A DNA stretch of 64,000 bases, from the NCBI RefSeq assembly GCF_900103325.1, contig NZ_FMXM01000002.1:620001-684000 (forward strand). Direction: 5' to 3'. Of the stretch, positions 7,321-16,490 are shown in pieces; within the stretch, counting starts at the first letter, position 1, and each line of letters starts with the position of its first letter. The translations under genes and the position numbers were made by a program. The DNA is from Mesorhizobium qingshengii (lineage in GTDB: Bacteria; Pseudomonadota; Alphaproteobacteria; Rhizobiales; Rhizobiaceae). Below the pieces are notes generated by a model. That model did not search any database. It saw nothing but the letters and a program-made list of their open reading frames with translations, and was not told where the DNA came from.

Positions 7321-9882
7321 TCAGCTGCGCGGCTTGAGGTTCTCCGGGTCGTAGAGCGGCTTGTAGCCGACCGCCGCCACTTCGACCGGATAGGTTTCGC
7401 CGAAATATTCGATGGCAAGCTTGCGGCCTTCCTGGGCAAAAGCCCACGGCAGGTAGGCGAGCCCGATGTTCTTACCGATGGTCGGGCCATAGGCCATCGA
7501 AGTGGTGAACGACCGGCGGCCGAGTTCGTCGACCAGCGTTTCGCCCGTCCTCGGGTCCATTACCGGCATCGTGCCGACCGGATAGCGGGCAACGCCTTTC
7601 GCATCGACATTGTCGGTCATGACAAGCGTGCACAGCATGGCCGGCTGGTGCTCGCGGGCGCGATACTCGACGTGCCTGGCCTTGCCGCAGAAATCGTTCT
7701 CCTTGACCTTCGGTCGCGCGAGATCGGCTTCGAGCAGATTGTACTCGGTCAGAAGATCGGCGTTCTGCAGGCGCAGGCTCTTTTCCATGCGGCGGGTGTT
7801 GGCATAGGTCTCGACGCCGAACGGCATGACCCCGGTCGAGCGCAGCGCGTCCCAGACGGCGAGGCCGTCCTCGTAGCGCATATGCAATTCCCAGCCCTGC
7901 TCGCCGACATAGGAGATGCGGAAAGCGGTGACATCCTTGCCGCCGATCCTGACCGGCTTGATCGCCGCGAAGGGGAAGTTCTCGAGCGAAAGACCGTCCG
8001 GATTCTCGACCACCTTTTGCAGTGTAGCGCGGGCATTCGGACCCCAGATGCCGATGGTGACGAATTTCTCGGTCACGTCGGTGATGGTGACGTCGAAACC
8101 TTTGTCCTGCGCGGTGCGGCGCATGTACTGGAAGTCGCGCGGGCCGGCATCCGCCCCGTCGATCAAACGGCAACGGTCGGCCATGCGGATCACGGTAAAG
8201 TCGGCGCGCACCATGCCTTCCTCGTCGAGGAAGTGGGTGTAGATGCCTTTGCCGATGTTGTTTTCGCCGCCGATCTTGGCCGCGCACAGCCATTCCAGCA
8301 GCGCGACGTGGTCCGGACCTTCGATGTCATACATGGCGAAGTGCGACAAGTTGACTATGCCGCAATCCTCGCTCATCGCCAGATGCTCGGCATTGGAGAC
8401 GCGCCAGAAATGGCGGTTGTCCCACTCGTTCTCGCGCACCGGCACGCGGTTGCCGTATTTCTCCAGCAGGTGCTCGTTGGCGGCATAGCCGTGCGCGCGC
8501 TCCCAGCCACCCAGTTCCATGAAATAGCCGCCGAGTTCCTTCTCGCGCTCCCAGAACGGCGAGCGCCGGATGTTGCGGCCCTTGGAGAACGGCTCGCGCG
8601 GATGCACCGCCGGATTGTAGACCTTCATCGCCGTTTCGGTGCAGCGATCCCAGATGAACTGCTCTTTCGTCTGGTGCGGATAGAAGCGGGCATAGTCGAT
8701 GGCGTGGTGGTCGATCTCCGTGCGGCCGTCGGTCATCCAGTCGGCGATCAGCTTGCCCATGCCGGGGCCGTCCTTGACCCAGATGGCTACGGCATACCAC
8801 AGGCCCCGCACCTTCTGGCTCTCGCCCATCGACGGGCCGCCATCCGCCGTCACCTGCAACAGGCCATTGAAGGAATGGCTTTCATTGTAGCCGAGCTCGC
8901 CCAGGATCGGCGTCAGTTCCATGGCGCGCTCCAGCGGCGCCAGGATCTGTTCCATGTCGAGGTCGCGCTGCGACGGCGAAAGCCGCGCCTGGTCCTTCTC
9001 CAGCAGGTCGCGCGGATGGCAGAGACGCGGGTTGGTCTCCTCGTAATAACCCCATTCGATCTGGCCGCCCTCGGCGGTCTTGGGATCGCCGGTGTCGCGC
9101 ATATAGGCCGAGTTGCCCTGGTCGCGCAGCAGCGGCCAGCCGATCTCCTTGCCGGTGCCGGCAAACTCATTATAGGGCCCGAAGAAAGTCAGCGGATGGT
9201 CGATCGGCATGACCGGCAGGTCCTCGCCAACCATCTCCGCGATCAGCCGGCCCCAGATACCGGCGCAGACGATGACATAATCCGCCTCGATGGTGCCCCG
9301 ATCGGTCACCACGGCGCTGATGCGGCCGTCCTTGACGATGAGTGACCTCGCCGGCGTATTGGCGAAGGACTTCAGCTTGCCGGAAGCTTCGGCCTGATCG
9401 ACCAGCTTGCCGGCAACAGTCTGCGAGCGCGGGATGACGAGGCCGGCGTCCGGGTCCCACAGACCGCCCTGCACCATGTCCTGTTCGATCAGCGGAAATC
9501 TTTCCTTGATCTCGGCTGGTTCGATCAGGCGTGCGCGCGTGCCGAAGGCCTTCGCCGAGGCGATCTTGCGCTTGATTTCTTCCATACGGCTGTCGTCGCC
9601 GACGCGCGCGACCTCGAGGCCGCCGATACGCGCGTAGTGGCCCATCTTCTCGTAGAAATCGATGGAGTAGAGCGTCGTCCAGCACGACAGGAAATCATGG
9701 CTGGTCGTGTAGCAGAAGTCGGAGGCGTGCGCCGTCGAGCCGATGTCGGTCGGGATACCCGACTTGTCGATGCCGACAATGTCGTCCCAACCGCGCTCGA
9801 TCAGATGATGGGCGACCGACGCGCCGACAATACCGCCGAGGCCAATGATCACGACCTTCGCCTTTTTCGGAAACTCTGCCAT
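7321..9882 (-). CDS. dimethylglycine/sarcosine dehydrogenase-like FAD protein fused to GcvT (853 aa)
   Basis: From ATG at 9882 the protein has an N-terminal Rossmann FAD site (VVIIGLGGIVGASVAHHLIE), a DAO-type oxidoreductase domain to about residue 400, and a C-terminal aminomethyltransferase (GcvT) fold domain to the end. This is the layout of dimethylglycine dehydrogenase and sarcosine dehydrogenase, which demethylate the amine and hand formaldehyde to tetrahydrofolate. It keeps the histidine of the flavin-attachment segment but as GSTAHASDF rather than the usual GSTWHAAG, and the folate-site helix reads ETYANTRRMEK instead of the usual LDSLRxEK. The substrate may therefore differ from the other two copies at 29883 and 34409. 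It has its own terminator and is monocistronic. Confidence 0.9.
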   Translation of the reverse strand: MAEFPKKAKVVIIGLGGIVGASVAHHLIERGWDDIVGIDKSGIPTDIGSTAHASDFCYTTSHDFLSCWTTLYSIDFYEKMGHYARIGGLEVARVGDDSRMEEIKRKIASAKAFGTRARLIEPAEIKERFPLIEQDMVQGGLWDPDAGLVIPRSQTVAGKLVDQAEASGKLKSFANTPARSLIVKDGRISAVVTDRGTIEADYVIVCAGIWGRLIAEMVGEDLPVMPIDHPLTFFGPYNEFAGTGKEIGWPLLRDQGNSAYMRDTGDPKTAEGGQIEWGYYEETNPRLCHPRDLLEKDQARLSPSQRDLDMEQILAPLERAMELTPILGELGYNESHSFNGLLQVTADGGPSMGESQKVRGLWYAVAIWVKDGPGMGKLIADWMTDGRTEIDHHAIDYARFYPHQTKEQFIWDRCTETAMKVYNPAVHPREPFSKGRNIRRSPFWEREKELGGYFMELGGWERAHGYAANEHLLEKYGNRVPVRENEWDNRHFWRVSNAEHLAMSEDCGIVNLSHFAMYDIEGPDHVALLEWLCAAKIGGENNIGKGIYTHFLDEEGMVRADFTVIRMADRCRLIDGADAGPRDFQYMRRTAQDKGFDVTITDVTEKFVTIGIWGPNARATLQKVVENPDGLSLENFPFAAIKPVRIGGKDVTAFRISYVGEQGWELHMRYEDGLAVWDALRSTGVMPFGVETYANTRRMEKSLRLQNADLLTEYNLLEADLARPKVKENDFCGKARHVEYRAREHQPAMLCTLVMTDNVDAKGVARYPVGTMPVMDPRTGETLVDELGRRSFTTSMAYGPTIGKNIGLAYLPWAFAQEGRKLAIEYFGETYPVEVAAVGYKPLYDPENLKPRS

Positions 9883-10033
9883 TGCCCGCGACTCCAAAGT
9901 GCTATTGCGGGCAGCGTCGGCGCCCGTTTGATCGGCGCACAATATGCAGGCGACGGGCACGACGCTACCGCCTGTTTGCGACACGCCGCAGGTGCGGCGC
10001 GACCCGATATGGATCAGGAAAATTCGCTACCCG
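9883..10033. promoter_or_regulatory. upstream region of the 853-aa flavoprotein
   Basis: About 150 bp between the flavoprotein start and the stop of the FkbM gene. It contains GCGACA at 9978-9983 and CGCGACC just after it, half-sites shared with the palindromes before the GlxA-type regulator. The promoter must lie here, but no clear -35/-10 pair was assigned. Confidence 0.35.
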
Positions 10034-10792
10034 TCAGGCAAAAGCCCAGATGTCCTCGGCCTGGAAGCCGACCTGGTAGCCCGCGGTCTTCATCTTGACC
10101 ACGACCTGGCCGATCTCCGCTGCCGGCAGCGCGCCGACCTCGACCTTGATCATGCCTGGACGGTAGCGCTTGAGGTCGAGCTGTTCGAAGACAATCCAGT
10201 CGGCGCCCTCGCAATCGACGAGGAAAGCATCGATGTGGGTGATGCCGTTGCGGTCGAGCAATGTCTGCAGCGTTTCCGATGGCACCTCGATATCCCTGAG
10301 ATGCGGTGCGAACTTGTTGAAGTTGGCGTCGGCCTCGCCCCAGGCATTCTTGCCCGACATCAGATTGGTGTCGGTGACCGACGAGCAGCCTATGAACTCG
10401 ATGGGCAGCGTACCCGCCTCGAGCGCGGCGGCATCGAAGGTGTGGACGGTGATCGTCCCCTTCGTCTTGGTGACAGCCACCGGCTCGATGACAAAGCGGC
10501 TCGTGTCGGGATAGTTGGCGCGCAGCCGTTTCTGATTGTAGGGGATCGGCTCGACCAGCACGGCGCGAGCGCCGGGAATGCGGTGCAGCCATGGCGTGAC
10601 GTCGTCGAACAGCGCACCGTCGCAGGCCCCGACATTGACCATCTGGAACGGCCGTCCCGCCCCACTGAGGCGCGCCTTCAGCGCTGCCTTGGCCAGGAAC
10701 TTTGTCCCGCGCAGCGACGGCCCACGATCGATCACGCCCTCGGGAAGACCAAGCGACAGGGCGATGCGCGCCAGGCTGGATACGGATCTCAT
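10034..10792 (-). CDS. FkbM-family methyltransferase (252 aa)
   Basis: From ATG at 10792 the protein contains the SAM-binding glycine-poor motif FQMVNVGACDGALFDDV (about residues 50-66), the acidic end of strand 2 in AVLVEPIPYN, and the later IDAFLVDCEGADWIV segment diagnostic of FkbM methyltransferases, which O-methylate sugars or polyketides. Longer in-frame extension into the upstream gene is a shadow. The start overlaps the stop of the membrane-protein gene by ATGA, indicating coupling. In this glycan-like cluster it probably methylates a sugar or lipid-linked glycan in the cytoplasm. Confidence 0.9.
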   Translation of the reverse strand: MRSVSSLARIALSLGLPEGVIDRGPSLRGTKFLAKAALKARLSGAGRPFQMVNVGACDGALFDDVTPWLHRIPGARAVLVEPIPYNQKRLRANYPDTSRFVIEPVAVTKTKGTITVHTFDAAALEAGTLPIEFIGCSSVTDTNLMSGKNAWGEADANFNKFAPHLRDIEVPSETLQTLLDRNGITHIDAFLVDCEGADWIVFEQLDLKRYRPGMIKVEVGALPAAEIGQVVVKMKTAGYQVGFQAEDIWAFA

Positions 10793-12021
10793 GACTTGTC
10801 TCCAGGAATGACGTGCAAGGCGGTGCGCTGCTGGCCACGGGCCACTGTCGCCCATAGTGCCATCAGCGGCGTCGCCAGCAGCAGGAATGGCGGGATCAGA
10901 TGCGGGAAATAGATGCGCGTGTCGTGGATCGGGAAGACGGCGAACTTCGCCAGCGCGCCGAGCACCAGAGCCGCAAACAGAATGCCGGCACGGCGGTCGA
11001 GGCGGAAGCCGGCGCGGCCGGCCGCATACCAGCCGGCCAGAGCCAGCACCGACACGCCGACCCAGCTGTTCAGGCTGACGGCGCGCAGCAGCGACGTGGC
11101 AAACGCCCGGAGATAGGCTGTGACCGAAAATGGCGGCTCGAACCCGTCCATATTGTAGTGCTGTTCGATGCTGGAGAACCAAAAATGCGGCCACCAGCCG
11201 GGATGATGGGCCCAGTGCGAGATGGCGAAGTAGGCGACGAAGGAAGCGGCAAACCCGGCCACCGCGCCCCACGCCTTCTGCCGGAACGAAACCAGCAGCA
11301 CCGCGAAAATAGCCAGGAAAACTATAGTGTCCGGCCGAGCCATGAAGGCGAGGAAGAGCAGGACCGCGGTTGCGACCTCGCGACCCCGGACATAGGCGTA
11401 GAGCCCGCCGAGAAACAGCGCCGAACACAACAGGTCGGGCGTCGCGGCACGTGCCGCATCGCCGAAATCGGCCATGATCAGCACAGCGCCGACCACGGGC
11501 GCCAACGCCAATGCCTTCTGCGAGCGTAGCCAGAGCAATGCGATCGCGCCGAACAGCAGGACGGAGAACACGGAGACGAGCCGCATCGCCTCGACCGGCG
11601 ACATCACCGAACTCATCGTCGACAGGATCTCGGCGTAGAGGAACTTGATCCGGTACATGCCAAGTAGCGAATGGAAGTCGGCGGCATTTTCCGTCATGTG
11701 GCTGCGGAACCCGCCCCCATCATCAGTCAGGGTTTTATAGTCGCCTGCAGAAACACCTGATTTGACGGTGTCGTAGGCGTAGTCATGCAGCGCCTGCGAA
11801 TCGGGATAGGTACCCTCCTCGGCAACAGCGAGATAGGGCAGCATGTCCCAGTTGGCATCCGGCATCGCCCATGCCGTAAACGCCGTCAAAAGGATATAGA
11901 GCGCGAAGGCCGCCGCGCCGATCGGCGCGGCCAGCCGCGCATAAGTCCCCTCACCCCACGCCAGACCGGCCTCGGTGAGCCGGTCGAGCGGGTTTTTCGC
12001 GGTGGGAGACTTGGTCAGCAT
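10789..12021 (-). CDS. polytopic membrane protein, GT-C/ArnT-like glycosyltransferase candidate
   Basis: The 410-aa protein has roughly ten hydrophobic helices. After the first helix comes an extracytoplasmic loop with acidic residues (AMPDANWDMLPYLA), the position where GT-C transferases carry catalytic aspartates. No exact family was recognised. Coupling to an FkbM methyltransferase downstream and proximity to the polyprenyl-sugar genes at 15-18 kb fit a transferase using a polyprenyl-phosphate sugar donor in the periplasm. It starts at ATG 12021, 18 bp after the aminotransferase stop, in the same operon direction. Confidence 0.7.
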   Translation of the reverse strand: MLTKSPTAKNPLDRLTEAGLAWGEGTYARLAAPIGAAAFALYILLTAFTAWAMPDANWDMLPYLAVAEEGTYPDSQALHDYAYDTVKSGVSAGDYKTLTDDGGGFRSHMTENAADFHSLLGMYRIKFLYAEILSTMSSVMSPVEAMRLVSVFSVLLFGAIALLWLRSQKALALAPVVGAVLIMADFGDAARAATPDLLCSALFLGGLYAYVRGREVATAVLLFLAFMARPDTIVFLAIFAVLLVSFRQKAWGAVAGFAASFVAYFAISHWAHHPGWWPHFWFSSIEQHYNMDGFEPPFSVTAYLRAFATSLLRAVSLNSWVGVSVLALAGWYAAGRAGFRLDRRAGILFAALVLGALAKFAVFPIHDTRIYFPHLIPPFLLLATPLMALWATVARGQQRTALHVIPGDKS

Positions 12022-12039
12022 TGCTCAGCGAACTTCTAT

Positions 12040-13512
12040 TTAGCGGACTTGGCTTTTGACGAAATCCTTCACGATCGACACGATACCGCGCGACAGCAGG
12101 CTGTCGAAGGCATCGACGAAGCGGTCGACATGCTCGCGCTGGCAGATCAGCGGCGGCTCGAGCCGGATGACGTTGCGGTTGTATTCGGTGAAGGCGACGA
12201 GCACGTCATAGTCGCGCAAGAGCAGCGCGCCGACGAAGCCGGACAGGGAGCCCTTCAGCTTGTCGTCGAGCACGCTGACGATCGGGCGCAGCACCATCGG
12301 CAAGGTCTGCGAGAAGTCGTGGAACTCCAGGCCGACCATGAGGCCCTTGCCGCGCACGTCCTTAATGATCTTCGGGTACTTGTCCTTCAGCGCCTGCAGC
12401 CGCTGCAGCAGATAGTCGCCAGTGACGGCGGCGTTGTCGATCAGCCCCTCGTCATAGAGCACGTTGAGCGCCTCGATCGAGGTGACGCAGGCCTCGCCCA
12501 TGCCGCCGAAGGTCGCCATGGCGTGGATCATCGCCGTCTTCGGCGTGCCATAGGCCTTCATGTAGACCTCGCGCCGGGCAATCATCGCGCCGACGGCCGC
12601 CTTGCCACCGCCAAGCGACTTGGCCAACGCCGTCACATCGGGAACGACGCCGTAATGCTCGAAGGCATAGAAGCGGCCAGAGCGGCCATAGCCGCACTGC
12701 ACTTCGTCGGCGACCCACAGCACGCCATACTGGTCGCACAGTGCGCGCAGCTTCTGCCAGTATTCGGCCGGCGCCTGGATGATGCCACCACCGCCCTGGA
12801 TGGTTTCGAGCACGATGACGCCGACCTCCGGGTCGGAGCGGAATAGACGCTCGACCGCTTCGATGTCGGCAAAGGGAATACGGACCGTGTTGTCCGCCAT
12901 CCTGAAGTCGGCGCGATAGAGCTGGCCGTCGGTAATGCCCAGCACACCCTTGGTCTTGCCGTGGAAGGAATTCTCGGCATAGACGATTTTCGGCCGCTTC
13001 GGGCCGGCGGCGCGCTCGGCGAGCTTCACCGCGGCTTCCATGGCTTCGGAGCCGGACGAACCGAGGAACACCATGTCCAGATCGCCCGGCGAGCATTTGG
13101 CAATGTTGTGCGCAAGTGCCGCCGCATATTGCGACATGAAGGCGATGGCGATTTCCTGCCGCTTCTCCTCCTGGAATTTCTTCCGCGCCTCCAGGATACG
13201 CGGATGGTTGTGGCCGAAAGCCAGCGAACCGAAACCGCCGAAGAAGTCGAGGATCTTGCGGCCATTCTGGTCGATGTAGAACATGCCTTCGGCGCGCTCG
13301 ATCTTGATCTTGTGGAAGCCGAGCAGCTTCATGAAATGCAGCTGGCCAGGATTGAGATGCGCCTTGAACAGATCGGTCATGCGCGCGACATCCATCGACT
13401 TGGCCTGCTCGACGCTGATCAGGTCGGGCTTGGCGATGGTGGCGGGCGACAGCGCCGGCGCGCTGACCATGGTGCGCACATTCGTCTGCTCGGGCTTGGC
13501 CATGACGGTCAT
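12040..13512 (-). CDS. class III PLP-dependent aminotransferase (490 aa)
   Basis: The fold-type I class III signature is complete: SSGSEAMEAAVKLAE for phosphate binding (about 152-167), ADEVQCGYGRSG (Asp269 binds the pyridine nitrogen) and Lys298 in ALAKSLGGGK as the Schiff-base lysine. It resembles acetylornithine, 4-aminobutyrate and putrescine aminotransferases. The first 40 residues are an extension before the catalytic fold; the start could lie at one of several internal Met codons. Gene neighbours (epimerase upstream, membrane protein and FkbM downstream) suggest use on a sugar or lipid precursor rather than general arginine metabolism, but this is inference. Confidence 0.9.
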   Translation of the reverse strand: MTVMAKPEQTNVRTMVSAPALSPATIAKPDLISVEQAKSMDVARMTDLFKAHLNPGQLHFMKLLGFHKIKIERAEGMFYIDQNGRKILDFFGGFGSLAFGHNHPRILEARKKFQEEKRQEIAIAFMSQYAAALAHNIAKCSPGDLDMVFLGSSGSEAMEAAVKLAERAAGPKRPKIVYAENSFHGKTKGVLGITDGQLYRADFRMADNTVRIPFADIEAVERLFRSDPEVGVIVLETIQGGGGIIQAPAEYWQKLRALCDQYGVLWVADEVQCGYGRSGRFYAFEHYGVVPDVTALAKSLGGGKAAVGAMIARREVYMKAYGTPKTAMIHAMATFGGMGEACVTSIEALNVLYDEGLIDNAAVTGDYLLQRLQALKDKYPKIIKDVRGKGLMVGLEFHDFSQTLPMVLRPIVSVLDDKLKGSLSGFVGALLLRDYDVLVAFTEYNRNVIRLEPPLICQREHVDRFVDAFDSLLSRGIVSIVKDFVKSQVR

Positions 13513-13575
13513 TTCAATCTCCTGTCTGCGCGCACGAACAGGATCGTGCGCAACGAAAACTGTCTTGCGAGCCCG

Positions 13576-14583
13576 CTATTCGGCGGGCACATGTTTGGCG
13601 GCGACGGCGTGACCGGCCTTCTTGGCGCGGTACTCGCTGTAGGCGGCGATCAGCATGTCCTCGTCGCGATACTGCGGCACCCAGCCGAGCTGGCGCTCGG
13701 CCTTGGAGACGTCGAGCACGCACTCCTCGTCGGCGATCAGATATTGCTCCGGGTCCATGATCGGCATGTTCATGAGATCGAGCAGGTCGAGCGTGCGCTT
13801 GACCGCCCAGCCTGGCGTGGGCAGCAGGATCGACTTCGAGCCGGCATGCCGGATCAGGTCGCCGAGCAATTTCTTCACCGGTGGCGGGTTGAGCGAGCCC
13901 AGATTATAGGCTTCGTTGGGCACGCCGGCCTTCCAGGCCGCGCGGGCAGCTTCCGCACAATCGAAAACAGAAATGAACTGGTACGGGTTCCTGCCCGAAC
14001 CGATCATCGGCACGGGCAGATTCCAGTCGATCAGCTTGAACAGTTTTTCGAGAATGCCGAGCCGTCCGGGGCCGATAATGAGGCGCGGGCGAAACAGCGA
14101 GATCGACATGCCGCGCTTACGCCATTCGGCGGCCAGTTCCTCGGTCTTCTGCTTCGACCAACCATACTCGCCAAGCGGTGCGACCGGGTGCTCTTCGGTC
14201 ATCGGCTGCGTGATCGTGTGGCCGTAGATCATGTCGGTCGTATAGTGGACGAGCTTGGGTGCGCCGGCTCTGCCCATGGCCTGCATGATGTGCTCGGTGC
14301 CGTGGAAGTTGACCGGAAAGAAGAAATCGTGGCGCTTGGCGCGCACCTGGATCGGCGACAGCATCTTGGCCGACAGGTTGTAGACCATGTCATCTGGCTC
14401 GATGCCGACAAATGCCACCGAGGCAGCCTCGGTCACGTCGCACTGGACGAAACGGACGTTGCGGTAGTGCGGCAGGTCGCTCTTGACCATGTCGGCGACG
14501 ACAACCTCCTCACCATCAGCCACAAGCTTCGGGGCAAGGTGGCGGCCGACGAAACCGTCGCCGCCGAAAATCACATGTCTCAT
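13576..14583 (-). CDS. NAD-dependent epimerase/dehydratase, extended SDR (335 aa)
   Basis: The N-terminus MRHVIFGGDGFVGRHLAPKL is the GxxGxxG dinucleotide site; the catalytic Y-x-x-x-K is YGWSK (about residue 145), after a TTDMIYG segment carrying the catalytic Ser/Thr. These place it in the extended short-chain dehydrogenases that act on nucleotide sugars or polyprenyl sugars. It overlaps the small membrane carrier gene by 4 bp. In the mycobacterial arabinose pathway the partner of DprE1 is the reductase DprE2; this protein is an extended rather than classical SDR, so it may do a different step. Confidence 0.9.
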   Translation of the reverse strand: MRHVIFGGDGFVGRHLAPKLVADGEEVVVADMVKSDLPHYRNVRFVQCDVTEAASVAFVGIEPDDMVYNLSAKMLSPIQVRAKRHDFFFPVNFHGTEHIMQAMGRAGAPKLVHYTTDMIYGHTITQPMTEEHPVAPLGEYGWSKQKTEELAAEWRKRGMSISLFRPRLIIGPGRLGILEKLFKLIDWNLPVPMIGSGRNPYQFISVFDCAEAARAAWKAGVPNEAYNLGSLNPPPVKKLLGDLIRHAGSKSILLPTPGWAVKRTLDLLDLMNMPIMDPEQYLIADEECVLDVSKAERQLGWVPQYRDEDMLIAAYSEYRAKKAGHAVAAKHVPAE

Positions 14584-15011
14584 CGAACGGTCTCGCTGTG
14601 AATCTTGTCGGACGAAAGGGAAGCCGTTTCCTCGTCATGCCCGCGGCCACTTTGCGCGATCAGCACCGTGCCGACGCAGATGCAGGCGATGCCTGCGATG
14701 CGCCAGCCATTGAGATCCTCGCGGAAGACGAAATAGGCGAAGATGGCGACGGCGACATAAGCGAGGCTGAGGAACGGATAGGCGAAGGAAAGCTCGACCT
14801 TGGACAATACATAGAGGTGCGAGGCCATCGAGATGACGAAGGTGCACAGGCCAAGGAACACCCAAGGGCTAAAGACGATCTGCAACAGCTTGATGAGCGG
14901 GTTGACGCCCTCGAACGAGATCGGCCCGAGCGACATCATGCCTTGCTTCAGCATCAGCTGCGCTGCGGCATTGGTCATGACCGTAAAGAGAATGAAGACG
15001 ATGTATTTCAT
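14580..15011 (-). CDS. small DMT/EamA-like membrane carrier (143 aa)
   Basis: Four hydrophobic helices span the 143-aa protein (FILFTVMTNAAAQLMLKQG, VFLGLCTFVISMASHLYVL, FLSLAYVAVAIFAYFVF, IAGIACICVGTVLIA). The pattern, including AQLMLKQG in helix 1, matches half-size DMT carriers such as SMR and ArnE/ArnF flippases for polyprenyl-linked sugars. I chose ATG 15011; TTG at 15020 with AAGGGG before it is an equally good start. The 4-bp overlap with the epimerase and the nearby UbiA/DprE1 genes suggest it flips a polyprenyl-phosphate sugar. Confidence 0.85.
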   Translation of the reverse strand: MKYIVFILFTVMTNAAAQLMLKQGMMSLGPISFEGVNPLIKLLQIVFSPWVFLGLCTFVISMASHLYVLSKVELSFAYPFLSLAYVAVAIFAYFVFREDLNGWRIAGIACICVGTVLIAQSGRGHDEETASLSSDKIHSETVR

Positions 15012-15135
15012 GTTTTCCAAGCCACCCCTTCACGTCTCCTATTACAAACCCGCGAATATTTCGTGAAGTCAAAAGAACGTTTTGAAAGAACCGCAAGCTT
15101 ATCGTTGCACTAACCAATATTATTTCAAATTCTAC
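15012..15135 (-). promoter_or_regulatory. AT-rich promoter region for the 15.0-10.0 kb operon
   Basis: The gap between the DprE1-like stop and the carrier start is strikingly A+T rich compared with its neighbours. On the minus strand it contains TTTTGACTTCACGAAA followed about 20 bp later by TTTGTAATAGG, a plausible though loosely spaced promoter. Confidence 0.4.
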
Positions 15136-16488
15136 CTATTCCGCGGCTTCGACGGCGCCACGCCGCGTGTCGAGCTTCTTTGCGGTCCGCGCCCAAAAGC
15201 TTGACATGAAGGCCTGATCGCGAAGCGCCTCCAGGCGAGGCCATTCGGGAAAGGACGAAGCGAAGATATCGGCGGGCATGCGGGCGTCCTTGTAGGGATT
15301 GACCGCACCGCCGGCCTCGACCGTGATGCGGTCGAGTTCCCGCAGCAAGGCCAGCGTCGCCGCTCCCCGGTTGGGGAAATCAAGCGTCAGCGTGTATCCG
15401 GGACGCGGGAATGAAAGCAGCGCCGGCGAGCGGACGCTGCCGAAGCGTTTCAGCACGGTGAGGAACGACCCCTGCCCCGCTCGCCTGGCGGCAGCGAGAA
15501 GCTCCGGCACGACGGTGCGCGCGGCCGCTTCCGGTATCACACTCTGATGCTGGAAAAGCCCTTTCGGCCCGTAAAGCCGGTTCCAGTCGCCCACGCCGTC
15601 AAGCGGAAAGAAGAAACTGTGGTAACCGACCTGGCGCGGCGCCGTCGACCGCCCCTTCTTCCAACGGTAGGCAGCGTTGAATGCGGTCAGGAACGGGCGA
15701 TTGAGCACATTGAACGGCGGCTGGACCGGTATCGAGAGATTGCCGCCGGCACGCGAGGCGGCATGCGAGCCGTGATCGGCATGATTGCCGGTGAACAGCA
15801 ATCCACGACCGCTGTTGCGACCGCCGGCAAGCTGGTCGATCCAGGCGACCGCATATTCATTGGCCTGATCGGCGGCCTCGGCCAGGCCGAAGAATTCGCC
15901 AAGGTCGCGAAACGGCGTCGCCTTCTCGACGATGTCGAGTGAAGGAACCCGCATCAACCGGATCGAGGCCGACAGGATGAGGCCGGTCAGTCCCATGCCG
16001 CCGATCGTCGCCCGAAACAGCCGCGGATTGTCTGTCGCCGAGCAGCGATGGCTTTTTCCGTCGGACCTGAGCAGCGTGAAGGTCTCGACATGGCAGCCGA
16101 AAGTGCCGCGCCGATGATGGTTCTTGCCATGGACGTCATTGGCGATGGCGCCGCCGAGCGTGACGAATTGCGTGCCCGGAACAACCGCCGGGAAGAAGCC
16201 GTAAGGCGCGGCATGGGCGATGATGTCGGACAGGAGCACGCCGGAGTCCGCCTCGATAAGACCCGTCTCGGCGTCGAAGGCTCGGATACGGTTCAACGGC
16301 CGCATGTCGACTACCGTGCCGGCCTCGTTCTGGCAGGAATCGCCGTAGGAGCGCCCATTGCCATAGGCCAGCAGCGACGCCGGCTTGGCCTGGCCTGCCC
16401 TCAGCAGCGCAATGCCATCCTCGGCGCCGATCGCTCGTGGCGCTGGCGGCGTGGCGAGGCCAAAACTGTGGAACCGTTCGGCAGCCAT
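15136..16488 (-). CDS. DprE1-like FAD-linked oxidase (450 aa)
   Basis: A PCMH-type FAD domain is clear: YGNGRSYGDS at 42-51 and GGAIANDVHGKNHHRRGTFG at about 112-131, both hallmark segments of decaprenylphosphoryl-ribose 2'-oxidase (DprE1), the enzyme that with a reductase epimerises polyprenyl-phosphoryl-ribose to arabinose. The residue aligned with the drug-reactive cysteine region is in a C-terminal SSFWART segment. It starts 2 bp from the end of the HAD-UbiA gene, so both are one operon, which is strong support for a polyprenyl-phosphate pentose pathway. Homologues in Azorhizobium (noe genes) are linked with arabinosylation of Nod factor. Confidence 0.88.
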   Translation of the reverse strand: MAAERFHSFGLATPPAPRAIGAEDGIALLRAGQAKPASLLAYGNGRSYGDSCQNEAGTVVDMRPLNRIRAFDAETGLIEADSGVLLSDIIAHAAPYGFFPAVVPGTQFVTLGGAIANDVHGKNHHRRGTFGCHVETFTLLRSDGKSHRCSATDNPRLFRATIGGMGLTGLILSASIRLMRVPSLDIVEKATPFRDLGEFFGLAEAADQANEYAVAWIDQLAGGRNSGRGLLFTGNHADHGSHAASRAGGNLSIPVQPPFNVLNRPFLTAFNAAYRWKKGRSTAPRQVGYHSFFFPLDGVGDWNRLYGPKGLFQHQSVIPEAAARTVVPELLAAARRAGQGSFLTVLKRFGSVRSPALLSFPRPGYTLTLDFPNRGAATLALLRELDRITVEAGGAVNPYKDARMPADIFASSFPEWPRLEALRDQAFMSSFWARTAKKLDTRRGAVEAAE

Positions 16489-16490
16489 GC

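Noticed and set aside
6886-9345. 819-codon plus-strand frame
   Set aside because: Antisense to the 853-aa flavoprotein and the VWA gene; no ribosome binding site and no recognisable domain.
12961-14601. 546-codon plus-strand frame
   Set aside because: Antisense to the aminotransferase and the epimerase, both of which have complete catalytic motifs.
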